A stretch of DNA of 62,798 nucleotides from Denitromonas ohlonensis (GTDB taxonomy: Bacteria > Pseudomonadota > Gammaproteobacteria > Burkholderiales > Rhodocyclaceae): assembly GCF_007625205.1 (NCBI RefSeq), contig NZ_VMNI01000033.1, forward strand, positions 1 to 62,798. Reading direction: 5' to 3'. Positions 46,364 to 58,228 of the stretch are shown here, in pieces. The notes beneath the pieces were generated by a model. It ran no database searches. It saw nothing but the letters and a program-made list of their open reading frames with translations, and was not told the origin of the DNA. Made by a program: the position numbers and the translations under genes. Position 1 is the stretch's first letter, and every line of letters begins with the position of its first letter.

Positions 46364-48105
46364 AAGCCAAATCGGCGCATGACCGCCTTAAGAGCGCTGC
46401 TATCAGGATGCTTGGCGGCCGCAGCCTGCCAGGTTTCGCGGGCCGTTTTCTGGTCACCAAGCGACCACAGCACTTCACCTAGATGCGCGGCAATTTCGGG
46501 GTCGGCCCGGAGCGTGTAGGCTTTTTCGAGAATCGACCGGGCGTCGGCCAGATGCCCCTGACGGAAGCGGACCCAGCCCAGGCTGTCCAGAATGAACGGA
46601 TCCCCCGGCGACAGTTCAACCGCCTTGCGAATCAATTGCTCCGCCTCATCCAGCCGCAGACTGCGATCGGCGAGCGAGTACCCCAGCGCGTTGTAGGCAT
46701 GTGCATAGTCGGGCTTGAGCGCGATCAGCTTGCGCAGGCGGCCCTCCATGGCTTCGATACGCCCGAGGCGCTCCAGCAGCATGGCCGACTCATAGAGCAG
46801 GTCGGCATTGTCAGGGGCGGCTTGCAGAGCGTCATCGGTCACCTGCAGCGCGGTATCCAGCTGGCCAGCGTCGCGCAGCATTTGCGCTTCAAGCAAAAGG
46901 TAGTTCAATCGCTCGTCGGGGTTGCTGCCGAGCGCCTGCAGCCGCGCCCGCGCCTCGTCCACGGCGCCGCCCTGCGACAACATGCGTGCAATCTGAAGTT
47001 GCGCGCGCTCCCGCCGCGGCGACTGCGCCACCGCGTCATAATGGGCCAGCGCGCCGGCCTGATCGCCGCGCGCTTCGAGTATCTGCCCCAGCGCCATCTG
47101 GATGGCGTCTTTGTCCGGGTAGCCGTCGCTTTGCAAGTGCTCGAGATGCTGCTCGGCCGCGGCCAGATCCTGCACTTCGAGGGCAATCATGGCCGCCGCA
47201 TAGCGCGATGACTGATCGTCAGGCTCCTGCACCAGAACCGCCTCAAAAGCCTGCCGCGCCTGCACATAGTCTTTGACGCTGACCAGCGCCCGCCCGTAGG
47301 CGCGACGTGCGGTGAGGCTGTCGGGGTTCTGTTCGAGATAGGCCGCCAAGGTTTTGGCCGCGAGCGCCGGGTCGGTGCCATGCTGGATCTGCGCCTTGAG
47401 CAACAGCGGCTGATCCCACGCTGGCCGCAGGCGAATCGCCTCATCGAGCGCCGCCAGGCTGGCCGCCTCATCGCGCGCGGCAAAGGCCGAGTGCGCACGG
47501 GCGAAATGGGCTTCGGCGTAATCCAGGTAGGGCTCGGTGACGCGCTCGACAATCTGACGCACCGCGGTCTTGTCCGGCATGCGAGACAGCACACGATTCA
47601 GGCTGAGCAAGTCGCCCGGCAAGCGCGCGCCGGAAGTGGCCAGCGCCTCGGCCAGGCGCATGGCAATTTGTTCATTCGAGACGTTGCCGCCCCCCATGGT
47701 GCCGGCCAGCACCCGCTTGGCATCGGTCGAATCGGGGTCAAGCTCTACCCACACGGCGGCGGCCTGCTGCGCCGCGTCGAGACGGCGCGCATAGAGCGCC
47801 ACCTCGGTCGCGCGCTGCGCCACACGCACATCTCGCGTGAGCTGCACCAGTTCCAGATAGACCGGAACTGCCACATCGACGCGGCCGCGGGCGCCCGCGA
47901 TCTCGGCCAGCAGGACGCCATACAAGACCTGGGGCAACAGGACTTGGCCAGGCATCCCCACCTGCGGCAACACGTCCGCGGCCACGGGCTCAGGCAGCGG
48001 CTCGGTCGCAGCGGCCTGCGCCGACACCACACTGGGCGCAAAGCCGGCCGCCATGAGCATGGCGAGGCGAAGCAGGGGCCGACGAAGCGTCGAGGTCAAA
48101 GACAT
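46360..48105 (-). CDS. TPR-repeat periplasmic protein
   Basis: A 581-aa protein with a signal peptide (LLRLAMLMAAGFAPSVVSAQA) followed by many tetratricopeptide repeats across about 80-575, for example LKPDYAHAYNALGYSLADRSLRLDEAEQLIRKAVELSPGDPF-type units with the typical YNALGYSL and DPFILDSLGW patterns. TPRs scaffold protein complexes; a partner is not known. A homologue upstream of lolB-ispE is usual in betaproteobacteria. Divergent from mutM. Confidence 0.88.
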   Translation of the reverse strand: MSLTSTLRRPLLRLAMLMAAGFAPSVVSAQAAATEPLPEPVAADVLPQVGMPGQVLLPQVLYGVLLAEIAGARGRVDVAVPVYLELVQLTRDVRVAQRATEVALYARRLDAAQQAAAVWVELDPDSTDAKRVLAGTMGGGNVSNEQIAMRLAEALATSGARLPGDLLSLNRVLSRMPDKTAVRQIVERVTEPYLDYAEAHFARAHSAFAARDEAASLAALDEAIRLRPAWDQPLLLKAQIQHGTDPALAAKTLAAYLEQNPDSLTARRAYGRALVSVKDYVQARQAFEAVLVQEPDDQSSRYAAAMIALEVQDLAAAEQHLEHLQSDGYPDKDAIQMALGQILEARGDQAGALAHYDAVAQSPRRERAQLQIARMLSQGGAVDEARARLQALGSNPDERLNYLLLEAQMLRDAGQLDTALQVTDDALQAAPDNADLLYESAMLLERLGRIEAMEGRLRKLIALKPDYAHAYNALGYSLADRSLRLDEAEQLIRKAVELSPGDPFILDSLGWVRFRQGHLADARSILEKAYTLRADPEIAAHLGEVLWSLGDQKTARETWQAAAAKHPDSSALKAVMRRFGL

Positions 48106-48272
48106 GGTGGATCCTGAAAATCAATGAATGAAGCGCATTGCCGCCTAAAAGGCTGCGCACTCCGGGTTGGAGCGCATTTTTTACGGCTGGTTCGCGGGAT
48201 GTTAGCAGCTTCGGGCGTCTGGGCAAGCCGCGGCGAGCGCCTACAATGCGATATCGCAATCAGGACACGACC

Positions 48273-49085
48273 ATGCCGGAACTCCCCGAAGTCGAAACCA
48301 CCCGACGCGGCCTGGCGCCGCATCTGGTCGGCCATGCCGTTCGCCGCGTCACGGTGCGATGCCCGACGCTGCGCCGCCCCGTCCCGCCGACGCTCGCCGG
48401 CCAGCTGACCGGGCAAACGCTACGCGACATCACGCGGCGCGCGAAGTACCTCCTGTTCGGCTTCGACACGGGCGTGCTCCTCGCGCACCTCGGCATGTCT
48501 GGCAGCCTGCGGCTGGTCGCGCCCAGCGCGGCGCCGGAAAAGCACGACCATATCGACCTGGATTTTGGCCATCTGTGCCTGCGCTACCGCGATCCGCGGC
48601 GGTTCGGCATGCTGCTGTGGCTGGACGACACCGCCGCCGACAACCCGTTGCGCCACCTGGGCATCGAACCGCTGGACGACATCTTTGACGGCACCTGGCT
48701 GCATCACGCAACGCGCAAACGCACAACACCCATCAAAACCTGGCTGATGGACAATCACAACGTGGTCGGCATCGGCAACATCTACGCCGCCGAGAGCCTG
48801 TTTCGCGCCGGCATCCATCCGCTCACCCCCGCCGCGCGCCTCGGGCCGACGCGCTGCGCCCGACTTGCGCAGTGTGTTCGCGACACGCTCACCGCAGCCA
48901 TCGCCGCCGGCGGCAGCAGCCTGCGCGACTTCGTCGGTGGCGACGGCAAGCCCGGCTACTTTCAGCAGCAATATTTTGTCTACAGCCGCGACGGCGAGCC
49001 CTGCCGCCGCTGTGGAAAGCCGATCATCAAAATCACCCAGGCACAGCGCTCGACCTTCTTCTGCGCCCACTGCCAGCGGCGCTGA
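48273..49085 (+). CDS. mutM: Formamidopyrimidine-DNA glycosylase
   Basis: A 270-aa Fpg/MutM: it begins PELPEVETTRRGL with catalytic Pro2 and Glu3, and has the Lys of RRAKYLLFG, HLGMSGSLRL, WLMDNHNVVGIGNIYAAESLFRAGI and a C-terminal zinc finger (CRRCGKPI...FFCAHCQ). It removes 8-oxoguanine. Start ATG 48273; the frame is open upstream to 48138, but the N-terminal Pro must follow the initiator Met. Confidence 0.97.
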   Translation: MPELPEVETTRRGLAPHLVGHAVRRVTVRCPTLRRPVPPTLAGQLTGQTLRDITRRAKYLLFGFDTGVLLAHLGMSGSLRLVAPSAAPEKHDHIDLDFGHLCLRYRDPRRFGMLLWLDDTAADNPLRHLGIEPLDDIFDGTWLHHATRKRTTPIKTWLMDNHNVVGIGNIYAAESLFRAGIHPLTPAARLGPTRCARLAQCVRDTLTAAIAAGGSSLRDFVGGDGKPGYFQQQYFVYSRDGEPCRRCGKPIIKITQAQRSTFFCAHCQRR

Positions 49086-49225
49086 CGACCGTTCGTCGCA
49101 CGCCGGCGACCACCCACACACCACGCTCAATTCGGGTTTGGCCTGCGCTTGGCCGGGCGCTATGCTAATAGCTTGCAATAGGCTCGGCCAATGTGCCGAT
49201 TCCGGCGAGACAGACAGGGCCCCAC

Positions 49226-51181
49226 ATGGCACTTATCGATCAGTTTTCTCAATACAGCCGGTGGCGCACGGACGCCGCGCGCACGGTCGGACAACTTCGC
49301 CACTGGCTCAGCCAGAACGAAATCGGCGACGCGCAGGGTGACCTGCGGCTGCAATACGTGCTCGACCGCCTGGGCGAAGACAAACTTACCGTCGCCTTTG
49401 TGGCGGAGTTCTCGCGCGGCAAGTCCGAGCTGATCAACGCCCTGTTTTTTTCCGACTACGGCGACCGGGTCCTGCCCTCCAGCGCCGGGCGCACCACCAT
49501 GTGCCCGACCGAGTTGCAGTGGTCAGAAGGCGACACGCCGCAGATCCGCCTGCTCCCCATCGAGTCCCGCCGTGAGCACACCACGGTCGGCGAACTCAAG
49601 CGCTTCCCCGACATGTGGACGCAGTACCCGCTCGACACCAGTTCCGCTCACGCCCTCCAGGCGGCCATGGCGCGCGTTGGAGAAACCCGTCTGGTCAGCC
49701 CCGAAGACGCCGAGGCCCTGGGCTTTGCCATCGACCCACAAGGCGAGGCCGGCTTGCAGCCGGACGACACCGGGCAGGTCGAAATTCCGTCCTGGCGCCA
49801 CGCCATCATCCACTTCCGTCACCCGCTGCTCGAGCAGGGCCTGGTCATTCTCGATACCCCGGGCCTGAATGCGATCGGCGCCGAACCCGAACTCACGCTG
49901 TCGTTATTGCCCAATGCGCACGCCGTACTGTTCATCCTGGCCGCCGATACGGGCGTCACCCAGAGCGACTTGTCCGTCTGGCGCGAGTATGTCAACGCAG
50001 GGCAACGTCGCGACGGCCGACTGGTCGTCCTCAACAAGATCGACAGCCTGTGGGACGGCCTGCGTGACGAAGCGCGCATCAAGGCCGAGCTCGACCGTCA
50101 GGTCCAGGCCGTGGCGCGCAACCTGTCACTCAAGCCCGAACACATCTTCCCCATGTCGGCGCAAAAAGCGCTGCTGGCGCGCATCCAGGGCGACAAGGCG
50201 CTGCTTGAGCGCAGTCAGGTCGCAAAACTCGAAGACGCGCTGACCGACCAACTCCTGCCGGCCAAGCAGCAAATCGTCCGCAACGCCACGCTCGCCGAAA
50301 CCGACGACCTGGTCTCGCACGCCGACAGCCTGATGGCCTCACGGCTGACCGGCGTGCGCGAACAACTCAACGAACTGACCGAACTGCGCGGCAAGAACCA
50401 GAGCGTCATCGAATACATGATGCGCAAGATCCGCTCCGAAAAAGCCGAGTTCGAAGACGGCCTGAAAAAGTACTACGCCGTGCGTAGCGTGTTCACCAAC
50501 CTCACCAACAACCTGCTCGGCCACCTGGGCCTCGACGCCTTGCGCGACGAAACCCGCCGGACCCGCGAAGCCATGCTCGATTCGAGCTTCTCGCGCGGAC
50601 TACGCGACGCGATGGTCGACTTCTTCAAGCATCTGCGCAGCAACCTGCGCAAGTCCTCAGATGAAGTCGAAGAAATCTCCGGCATGCTCAACGCGATGTA
50701 CAAGCGCTTCTCGGTCGAGCACGGGCTCAAGCTCGCGCCGCCGTCGGCCTTCTCGACCTCGCGCTACGAGCGGGAAATCGACCGACTCGAACAAGCCTTC
50801 AACCATCAACTCAACACGCCGCTGACGCTGCTCACCACCGAAAAACACACGCTGACGCAGAAGTTTTTCGAAACCATCGCCGTTCAGGCGAGGCGCACCT
50901 TTGAGCTGGCCAACCGCGATGTCGAACACTGGCTGCGCGCCGTCATGTCGCCGCTCGAAACCCAGGTGCGCGAATACCAGTTGCAGCTCAAGCGCCGCCT
51001 CGAGAGCGTCAAGCGCATTCACCAGGCCACCGACACGCTCGAAGACCGCATTGTCGAACTGCAGCAACACGAAGACGTGCTTATCAAGCTGCGCACCGAC
51101 CTGGATGCCGTCGCCTCTGACGTGCGAAAGGCGCTGGGCGGCGGCGCACCAGCGCAAGACACCAACGCCAAAGCGGCTTGA
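49226..51181 (+). CDS. Dynamin-like GTPase
   Basis: A 651-aa dynamin-superfamily protein. G1 is VAEFSRGKSELINALF (about 59-74), an invariant-type Thr lies in SSAGRTTMCPTEL (G2), G3 is LVILDTPGLNAIG and G4 VVLNKIDSLW. A long helical part follows (about 330-640), with VMSPLETQVREYQLQLKRRLESV coiled coil near the end. No clear membrane helix. Bacterial relatives remodel membranes or are of unknown role. ATG 49226 is used. It lies 140 bp after mutM and is followed by a terminator. Confidence 0.85.
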   Translation: MALIDQFSQYSRWRTDAARTVGQLRHWLSQNEIGDAQGDLRLQYVLDRLGEDKLTVAFVAEFSRGKSELINALFFSDYGDRVLPSSAGRTTMCPTELQWSEGDTPQIRLLPIESRREHTTVGELKRFPDMWTQYPLDTSSAHALQAAMARVGETRLVSPEDAEALGFAIDPQGEAGLQPDDTGQVEIPSWRHAIIHFRHPLLEQGLVILDTPGLNAIGAEPELTLSLLPNAHAVLFILAADTGVTQSDLSVWREYVNAGQRRDGRLVVLNKIDSLWDGLRDEARIKAELDRQVQAVARNLSLKPEHIFPMSAQKALLARIQGDKALLERSQVAKLEDALTDQLLPAKQQIVRNATLAETDDLVSHADSLMASRLTGVREQLNELTELRGKNQSVIEYMMRKIRSEKAEFEDGLKKYYAVRSVFTNLTNNLLGHLGLDALRDETRRTREAMLDSSFSRGLRDAMVDFFKHLRSNLRKSSDEVEEISGMLNAMYKRFSVEHGLKLAPPSAFSTSRYEREIDRLEQAFNHQLNTPLTLLTTEKHTLTQKFFETIAVQARRTFELANRDVEHWLRAVMSPLETQVREYQLQLKRRLESVKRIHQATDTLEDRIVELQQHEDVLIKLRTDLDAVASDVRKALGGGAPAQDTNAKAA

Positions 51182-51201
51182 CCACAGCGCGGCGTGAACG
51201 G

Positions 51202-51235
51202 AAAAAAGCGAGGCGGCGCGCCTCGCTTTTTTTTT
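51202..51235. terminator. Bidirectional terminator
   Basis: AAAAAAGCGAGGC-GGCGC-GCCTCGC followed by nine T on the plus strand, with A-run on the other side. Between the convergent GTPase and ferredoxin genes. Confidence 0.9.
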
Positions 51236-51255
51236 GACCGGACGCGCCGGCCCGA

Positions 51256-51510
<255 letters not shown>

Positions 51511-51522
51511 TCAATCCTCTCC

Positions 51523-52546
<1,024 letters not shown>

Positions 52547-52550
<4 letters not shown>

Positions 52551-53887
52551 CGGGCAGGTGCAGCGCCGGATGCCGCCGCGGTGGTATCGCCCTCGCCGCC
52601 AACGATCACGGTCACCAGATGCTCAGGCAGCACACGCCGCTGGAAGGCATCGCGCACTTGCTCGACGGTCAGCTCCGACACCGCACGCGGGTACTGCACC
52701 AGCCAATCGGCCGGCAAACCGTAAAAACCGATCACGCCGACATAGCCGAGCAGCTTGGCGTTGGAATCCAGACGCAGGCCAAAACCATTGACGATATTGC
52801 CTTTGGCCGCGTCCAGCTCTTCTTGGGTCGGGCCCTCGGCGATGAACTGCTGCAGGGTATCGCGCACCACGGCAATCGCATCGTCGGCCTGCTGACCGCG
52901 GGTTTGCAGACCGATCCGAAACGGCCCGGCCACGCGCTGCGGCTCGAAATAGCTGTACACGCTGTAGGCATACCCGCGTTTTTCACGGACCTCTTTCATC
53001 AGTCGGGACACAAATCCGCCGCCACCGAGCACATAGTTGCCAGCGACCAGCGCGTAGTAATCCGGGTCGTCCCGGGTCAAGCCCGGCATGCCGATCAACA
53101 CATGGGACTGTGCGGCCGGATGCGCCACCCGAACCACCGCGCGCTCGCGCAGCGGGGGCGCCGGCAAGGCCGCCGGCGCTTCGCCCTTGGCGAGCCCCTC
53201 GGTCAGCCGCACCGCAATCGCCTCGGCCTCGGCGCGGCTCAGATCGCCCACAATGCTCACATGCGCCGCAGCGGCCGTGTAGTGCTGGCGATGAAACGCC
53301 ACCACATCGTCTCGGGTCAGGCCGTTCAGACTGGCTTCGCTGGTGGCGCGACCATAGGGGTGGTCGCCATACACCGCCACGCCAAACGCACGCTCCACCA
53401 GATAGCCCGGCTGCGTCTGCGCCTCTTTCAGCCCGGCAATGGCCCGTGCCCGCTCACGCTCAAACACGGCCTGCGGGTAGGCCGGCTGCTGGATCACCTC
53501 GGCCAGCAGATCGATCGCGGCCACGCGCTCGGTCGCGTTTGACAAGGTCCGCAGTGTCACGCTGGCGCGATCGGTCTCGGCGCCTGCGCCAAAGCGCGCA
53601 CCCAGATCCGCGAAGCGATCGGCCAACGCATTCTCATCGCGCTGCCGGGTGCCCGCGTCAAGCAGGCTGGCAGCGAGTCCGGCCAGACCGCTCTTGTCGG
53701 CCGGGGCGTAAGCGCTGCCGGCGGCAAAGTCGACCTGGATGTCGACAATCGGCAGCGCATGGGTTTCGACAAACGCCACCCGAGCGCCGGTCGACGCCAC
53801 CCATTGCTGAATATCGACGCCGGCAAAGGCCACGCTCGTGGAGAGCGCCAGGCAGGCGGAAAATAAAATACGAGTCATCGCGCGCAT
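52547..53887 (-). CDS. M16 family peptidase, non-catalytic subunit
   Basis: A 446-aa M16 protein with signal peptide (ILFSACLALSTSVAFA). It has the M16 fold (GLAGLAASLLDAGTRQRDE in the position of the active-site helix) but no HxxEH, so it is the inactive partner. FVSRLMKEVREKRGYAYSVYS is the conserved R/Y substrate-binding region. It probably forms a heterodimer with the active subunit encoded just upstream. ATG 53887 is preferred (GAGGG 9 nt upstream); TTG 53902 would overlap the upstream stop. Confidence 0.88.
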
Positions 53888-53898
53888 GTTCAGGGCCC

Positions 53899-55338
53899 TC
53901 AATGACGCGTCTTGACGGAGGGGCGTCGCGCCATCTCCGCCGCAATCGGCAAGGGCTCGAGCGCCACCACCGTCATCTGATCTTTCGGGAAATACTTTTG
54001 GGCGACCGACTTCACATCCTCGGCGCTGACCTTGCGAATGCCTTCAAGCAAGGTCGCCTCGTCCTTCCATGACAAGCCGACCGCCGCCAGGCCGCCAATC
54101 TCCATCGCCTGCCCCATCAAGGAGTCGCGCTGATACACCCGGCTCGCTACCGCCTGCGTCTTGACGCGAGCCAGCTCGTGCTCGGCCACGCCTTCGGTCT
54201 GAATCCGCGTCAGCTCGCCGATCAGCGCCGCTTCGACCTCGGCCAGCGTCTTGCCCGGCGCCGGCGCACCGTCCAGATAGAACAGGGAGGGGCCGCGCGC
54301 AATGCCGTCGTAGCCCGCGCCGGCCGTTTGAGCGACCTGTTTGTCGCGCACCAACGTGCGAGACAGACGCGCCCCATCGTAGCCATCGAGCACCGCAGCG
54401 AGCACCTGCAGGGCGTACACGTCGGCATCCTTGGCCGGATCACGCAATGTCGGCGTCGGCCAGGCGATCGCCACATAGGGCAACTCGGCCGGCGCGCGCA
54501 CCACACTTCGCCGAACACCGCGCTGCGGCGGCTCTTCGACCACCGGACGCGAGGGCAACTGCGCCGCCGGCACCTGACCATAGGTACTGGCCGCCTGACG
54601 GAAGACGACCTCGTGATCGACATCGCCGACCACGACCAGGGTCGCGTTGTTGGGGGCATACCAGTCGCGATACCAGCGACGCGCATCCTCCGGCGTCATC
54701 CGGTCGAGGTCAGTCATCCAGCCGATCACCGGCCGCTGATACGGGTGCGCGTGAAACGCCGTGGCCATCAATTCCTCATAGACCAGCGCACGCGCCTTGT
54801 CCTCGGTGCGCAGCCGGCGCTCTTCCTTGACGACCTCAATCTCTTTGGCAAAGGCCTCATCGGTGAGCTGAAGCTTGTGCATGCGATCGGCCTCAAGCGT
54901 CATCATCCGCTCGAGCTGATCCGCCGGCACCTGCTGAAAATAAGCGGTGTAGTCGTAGCTGGTAAAGGCATTGTCACGCCCGCCCACGCCGGCGACGATC
55001 TTGTTGAATTCGCCTGGCCCGACAGTGTCCGTGCCCTTGAACATCATATGCTCCAGCACATGCGCCACGCCGGAGCTACCCGCCACCTCGTCCATCGCAC
55101 CGGCGTCGTACCACACCATATGCACCACGGAGGGGGCGCGCCGATCTTCCTTGACGACCACCCGCATGCCGTTGTCCAGCCGGGTTTCGAAGGGATTGGC
55201 CTGGGCCACGGGCGCGCTGAAGGCAGCCATCAGCGCCAAGGCGCCGACCGCCGGCCAGGGCCGCCCACCACGACGGGCCGCGATTGTCTCGTCACGCCCA
55301 AAGGCCGTGCGATCACACCACCGTTTCCACAATCTCAT
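53899..55338 (-). CDS. M16 family zinc metalloprotease, catalytic subunit
   Basis: About 479 aa with a signal segment (PAVGALALMAAFSAPVAQA). The inverted zinc motif is HVLEH in SSGVAHVLEHMMFKGT, and the distal Glu is in EIEVVKEERRLR. RLSRTLVRDKQVAQTAGAG is the C-terminal domain pattern. It degrades peptides in the periplasm, probably with the inactive subunit that follows. Start 55338 has AGGA 8 nt upstream; 55353 is an alternative. Divergent from ftsY. Confidence 0.9.
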   Translation of the reverse strand: MRLWKRWCDRTAFGRDETIAARRGGRPWPAVGALALMAAFSAPVAQANPFETRLDNGMRVVVKEDRRAPSVVHMVWYDAGAMDEVAGSSGVAHVLEHMMFKGTDTVGPGEFNKIVAGVGGRDNAFTSYDYTAYFQQVPADQLERMMTLEADRMHKLQLTDEAFAKEIEVVKEERRLRTEDKARALVYEELMATAFHAHPYQRPVIGWMTDLDRMTPEDARRWYRDWYAPNNATLVVVGDVDHEVVFRQAASTYGQVPAAQLPSRPVVEEPPQRGVRRSVVRAPAELPYVAIAWPTPTLRDPAKDADVYALQVLAAVLDGYDGARLSRTLVRDKQVAQTAGAGYDGIARGPSLFYLDGAPAPGKTLAEVEAALIGELTRIQTEGVAEHELARVKTQAVASRVYQRDSLMGQAMEIGGLAAVGLSWKDEATLLEGIRKVSAEDVKSVAQKYFPKDQMTVVALEPLPIAAEMARRPSVKTRH

Positions 55339-55461
55339 GCACGCATCCTGCATCTGATAAAATTCGGCCTTCGCCCGGTTTCGGACCGGCGGGCCATCTT
55401 AGCCGCTCGCAGCTTGCGCTGCCAGCAGCCCCGGCAAACAACTTCTGTGACCTGAACCGCC

Positions 55462-56583
55462 ATGTTTGGTTTCTTCAAAAAATCGCCCGCCAAAAACGAC
55501 GCCCCCTCGGATACCCCGGTAAATGCCGATGCGGTCGTCGATAATGACGTCCCAACCGAAATCGGGCCCGAGCCTGTCGCGCCCCCGCCAGCGGCGCCCG
55601 AGGCCATCGTGGCGGCCCAATCGGCGCCCGCCCAGCGCCCGACAAAAAGCTCCTGGAGCGATCGCCTCAAGGCCGGCCTGGCGCGCACGCGCAAGCAACT
55701 GGGCGGTGGTCTGGCGCACATGTTCGGCCTGCGCAAGATTGACGAGGCGCTGCTCGAAGACATCGAAAGCACGCTGTTGATGGCCGATTGCGGCATCGAG
55801 GCCACCACGCACCTGATCGACGCCCTGCGCAAACGCTGGAAGCGCGACAAACTTGAAACCGCCGATCAACTCCAGGCCGTGCTGGTCGACGAACTGACCA
55901 CCCTGCTCACCCCCCTCGAAGCCCCGCTGACCGCCGACACGCACACGCCGTTCATCATCATGGTGGCCGGCGTCAATGGCTCGGGCAAAACCACCTCCAT
56001 CGGCAAGCTGGCCCACTGGTATCAAAGCCAGGGCAAAAAGGTGTTGCTCGCTGCGGGCGACACCTTCCGGGCCGCCGCGCGCGAACAACTCATCACCTGG
56101 GGCGAGCGCAACGGGGTCGACGTGATCGCGCAGCAAAGCGGCGACGCGGCGGCCGTGATGTTCGACGCAGTTAACGCGGCGCGCGCACGTGGCGCCAACG
56201 TGCTGCTAGCCGACACCGCCGGCCGCCTGCCGACGCAAATGCATCTGATGGAAGAGATCGCCAAGGTTCGCCGCGTCATCGCCAAGGCCGATGGCACCGC
56301 GCCACACGAAGTGCTGCTGGTGCTCGATGCCAACATCGGGCAGAACGCGCTGGCGCAGGTCAAGGCTTTCGACGCCGCGGTGGGTGTTACCGGCCTGGTC
56401 ATCACCAAGCTCGACGGCACCGCCAAGGGCGGCATTCTGGCCGCCATCGCGCGCCAGTGTCCGAAACCCCTGCGCTTCATCGGCGTCGGCGAAGGCATCG
56501 ACGATCTGCGCCCCTTCAAGGCGCGCGAGTTTGTCGATGCGCTGTTTGCCAAATCTGAATCCACCAAGCCCCGCGCCGAATGA
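55462..56583 (+). CDS. ftsY: Signal recognition particle receptor FtsY
   Basis: A 373-aa SRP GTPase. An acidic, Pro-rich A domain (about 1-60) precedes the N domain and the G domain: VAGVNGSGKTTSIGKLAHWY, GDTFRAAAREQL, LADTAGRLPTQ, VITKLDGTAKGG and GEGIDDLRPF. It docks ribosome-SRP complexes at the inner membrane. It overlaps ftsE by 4 bp. Confidence 0.97.
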   Translation: MFGFFKKSPAKNDAPSDTPVNADAVVDNDVPTEIGPEPVAPPPAAPEAIVAAQSAPAQRPTKSSWSDRLKAGLARTRKQLGGGLAHMFGLRKIDEALLEDIESTLLMADCGIEATTHLIDALRKRWKRDKLETADQLQAVLVDELTTLLTPLEAPLTADTHTPFIIMVAGVNGSGKTTSIGKLAHWYQSQGKKVLLAAGDTFRAAAREQLITWGERNGVDVIAQQSGDAAAVMFDAVNAARARGANVLLADTAGRLPTQMHLMEEIAKVRRVIAKADGTAPHEVLLVLDANIGQNALAQVKAFDAAVGVTGLVITKLDGTAKGGILAAIARQCPKPLRFIGVGEGIDDLRPFKAREFVDALFAKSESTKPRAE

Positions 56584-57242
56584 TCGTCTTTGAGCAGGTA
56601 TCCAAGCGCTACCCGGGCGGGCACGAGGCGCTGTCTGAGGTCAGCTTTGAGTTGCGCCACGGCGAACTCGTGGTGCTGTCTGGCCACTCGGGCGCCGGCA
56701 AGAGCACGCTGCTCAAGATGATCCCGGTGCTCGAGCGCCCCACTTCAGGTCGCGTGCTGATCAACAACCAGGACGTCAGCCATCTGCCGCGCGCTGGCAT
56801 TCCGTATCTGCGCCGCAGCCTGGGCCTGATGCTGCAAGACAACCGCCTGCTTTACGACCGCAACGTGTTCGACAACATCGTGCTGCCACTGGTCATCGGC
56901 GGCATGGCGCCCAAAGACGCGGCACGCCGGGTGCATGCCGCCCTCGACCGCGTCGGCTTGGGCGGTCGCGACCAGGAAATGCCGATCGGCCTCTCCGGCG
57001 GCGAGCAGCAGCGCGTCGCCATCGCCCGGGCCATCGTCAAACGGCCGTCCATCCTGATCGCCGACGAGCCCACCGCTCACCTCGACGCGGCCTATGCGCA
57101 CGAGATCGCCGAGTTGTTCCAGTCCTTCAAATCGGTGGGCGTCACCGTCATTGTGTGTACCCATGACCCGGCCCTGTTTGCCGAGACCCGCCCGCGCCGT
57201 CTGGTGCTGCGCCAGGGACACCTGATCGAGGGGGCCGAATGA
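56580..57242 (+). CDS. ftsE: Cell division ATP-binding protein FtsE
   Basis: A 220-aa ABC ATPase: Walker [13 protein letters not shown], signature [15 protein letters not shown], Walker [13 protein letters not shown], and the H-loop His in VCTHDP. It works with FtsX to control septal peptidoglycan hydrolases. Coupled by 4-bp overlaps to ftsY and ftsX. Confidence 0.96.
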   Translation: MIVFEQVSKRYPGGHEALSEVSFELRHGELVVLSGHSGAGKSTLLKMIPVLERPTSGRVLINNQDVSHLPRAGIPYLRRSLGLMLQDNRLLYDRNVFDNIVLPLVIGGMAPKDAARRVHAALDRVGLGGRDQEMPIGLSGGEQQRVAIARAIVKRPSILIADEPTAHLDAAYAHEIAELFQSFKSVGVTVIVCTHDPALFAETRPRRLVLRQGHLIEGAE

Positions 57243-58141
57243 TGGGCGCCTGGTCATACCAACACCGCAAAGCCATCGCCCACGCCATCGGGCGCCTGCT
57301 GTATCAGCCGCTGGGCACGCTGCTGTCGGCACTGGTGGTCGGCATCGCGCTGGCATTGCCGGCGGGTGGCTTCCTGCTGGTCGACAATGTCGCCTCGCTG
57401 GCGCGTGGCGTCACCGGCAGCCCGGAGATCAGCCTGTACCTGTCGCTCGACGCCACCGACGCCGACGTCACCGAGGTGGAGTCGCGCCTGCGCAAGCAAG
57501 ACAATCTGTCGGGCGTGCAGTTCGTCCCGCGCGATGTCGCGCTCAAGCAACTCGCCGATAACGGCCTGGCCGATGTGCTCGACGGTCTGGAGCGCAATCC
57601 GCTCCCGCATGCGTTCATCGTCACGCCGCGCCAGGAAGACCCGGCGCTGTTCGAACAACTCCACCAAACCTTCGCCGCATGGCCCAAGGTCGATCACGTC
57701 CAGCTCGACGCGGCCTGGGTGCAGCGCATGCACAGCCTGCTGTCACTGGTCGAGCTCGGCGTCAGCTTGCTGGCGGTGTTGCTCGGCGCAGCGCTGGTGA
57801 TCATCACCTTCAATACCATCCGCCTTCAGATTCTCACCCAGCGGGCCGAGATCGATGTCACCCGCCTGCTCGGCGCCACCGACGCCTTCATCCGCCGCCC
57901 GTTCTACTGGCTGGGATGCCTGCAAGGCCTGCTTGGCGGCCTGGTGGCCTGGACCATCGTCACGGCCAGCATCTCGCTGCTGCGTGGCTCGGTCGAATCG
58001 CTGGCGCAAGCCTACGGCGCCGTATTTGCGCTCAACGGCCCAAACCCAACCCAAGTTACCGGCCTGCTTGTGGTTGCCATCGCACTCGGCTGGCTAGGCA
58101 CCGCACTGTCCGTGCGACGCCACTTACGCGAGAGCGAATAG
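57239..58141 (+). CDS. ftsX: Cell division protein FtsX
   Basis: A 300-aa permease-like protein. TM1 (about 22-45) is followed by a periplasmic loop (about 46-165, VASLARGVTGSPEISLYLSLD) and three more membrane segments, with the cytosolic motif RAEIDVTRLLGATDAFIRRPFYWLG. It transmits FtsE activity to periplasmic amidase activators. The start overlaps the ftsE stop. Confidence 0.95.
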   Translation: MMGAWSYQHRKAIAHAIGRLLYQPLGTLLSALVVGIALALPAGGFLLVDNVASLARGVTGSPEISLYLSLDATDADVTEVESRLRKQDNLSGVQFVPRDVALKQLADNGLADVLDGLERNPLPHAFIVTPRQEDPALFEQLHQTFAAWPKVDHVQLDAAWVQRMHSLLSLVELGVSLLAVLLGAALVIITFNTIRLQILTQRAEIDVTRLLGATDAFIRRPFYWLGCLQGLLGGLVAWTIVTASISLLRGSVESLAQAYGAVFALNGPNPTQVTGLLVVAIALGWLGTALSVRRHLRESE

Positions 58142-58228
58142 CCCCGGCAACGACACACTTGGCGAGCCTCAAGCGCACCATTCAGGGGCACCGCATGCGA
58201 TCATGTGACCCCAACGCCCACACTCGCC

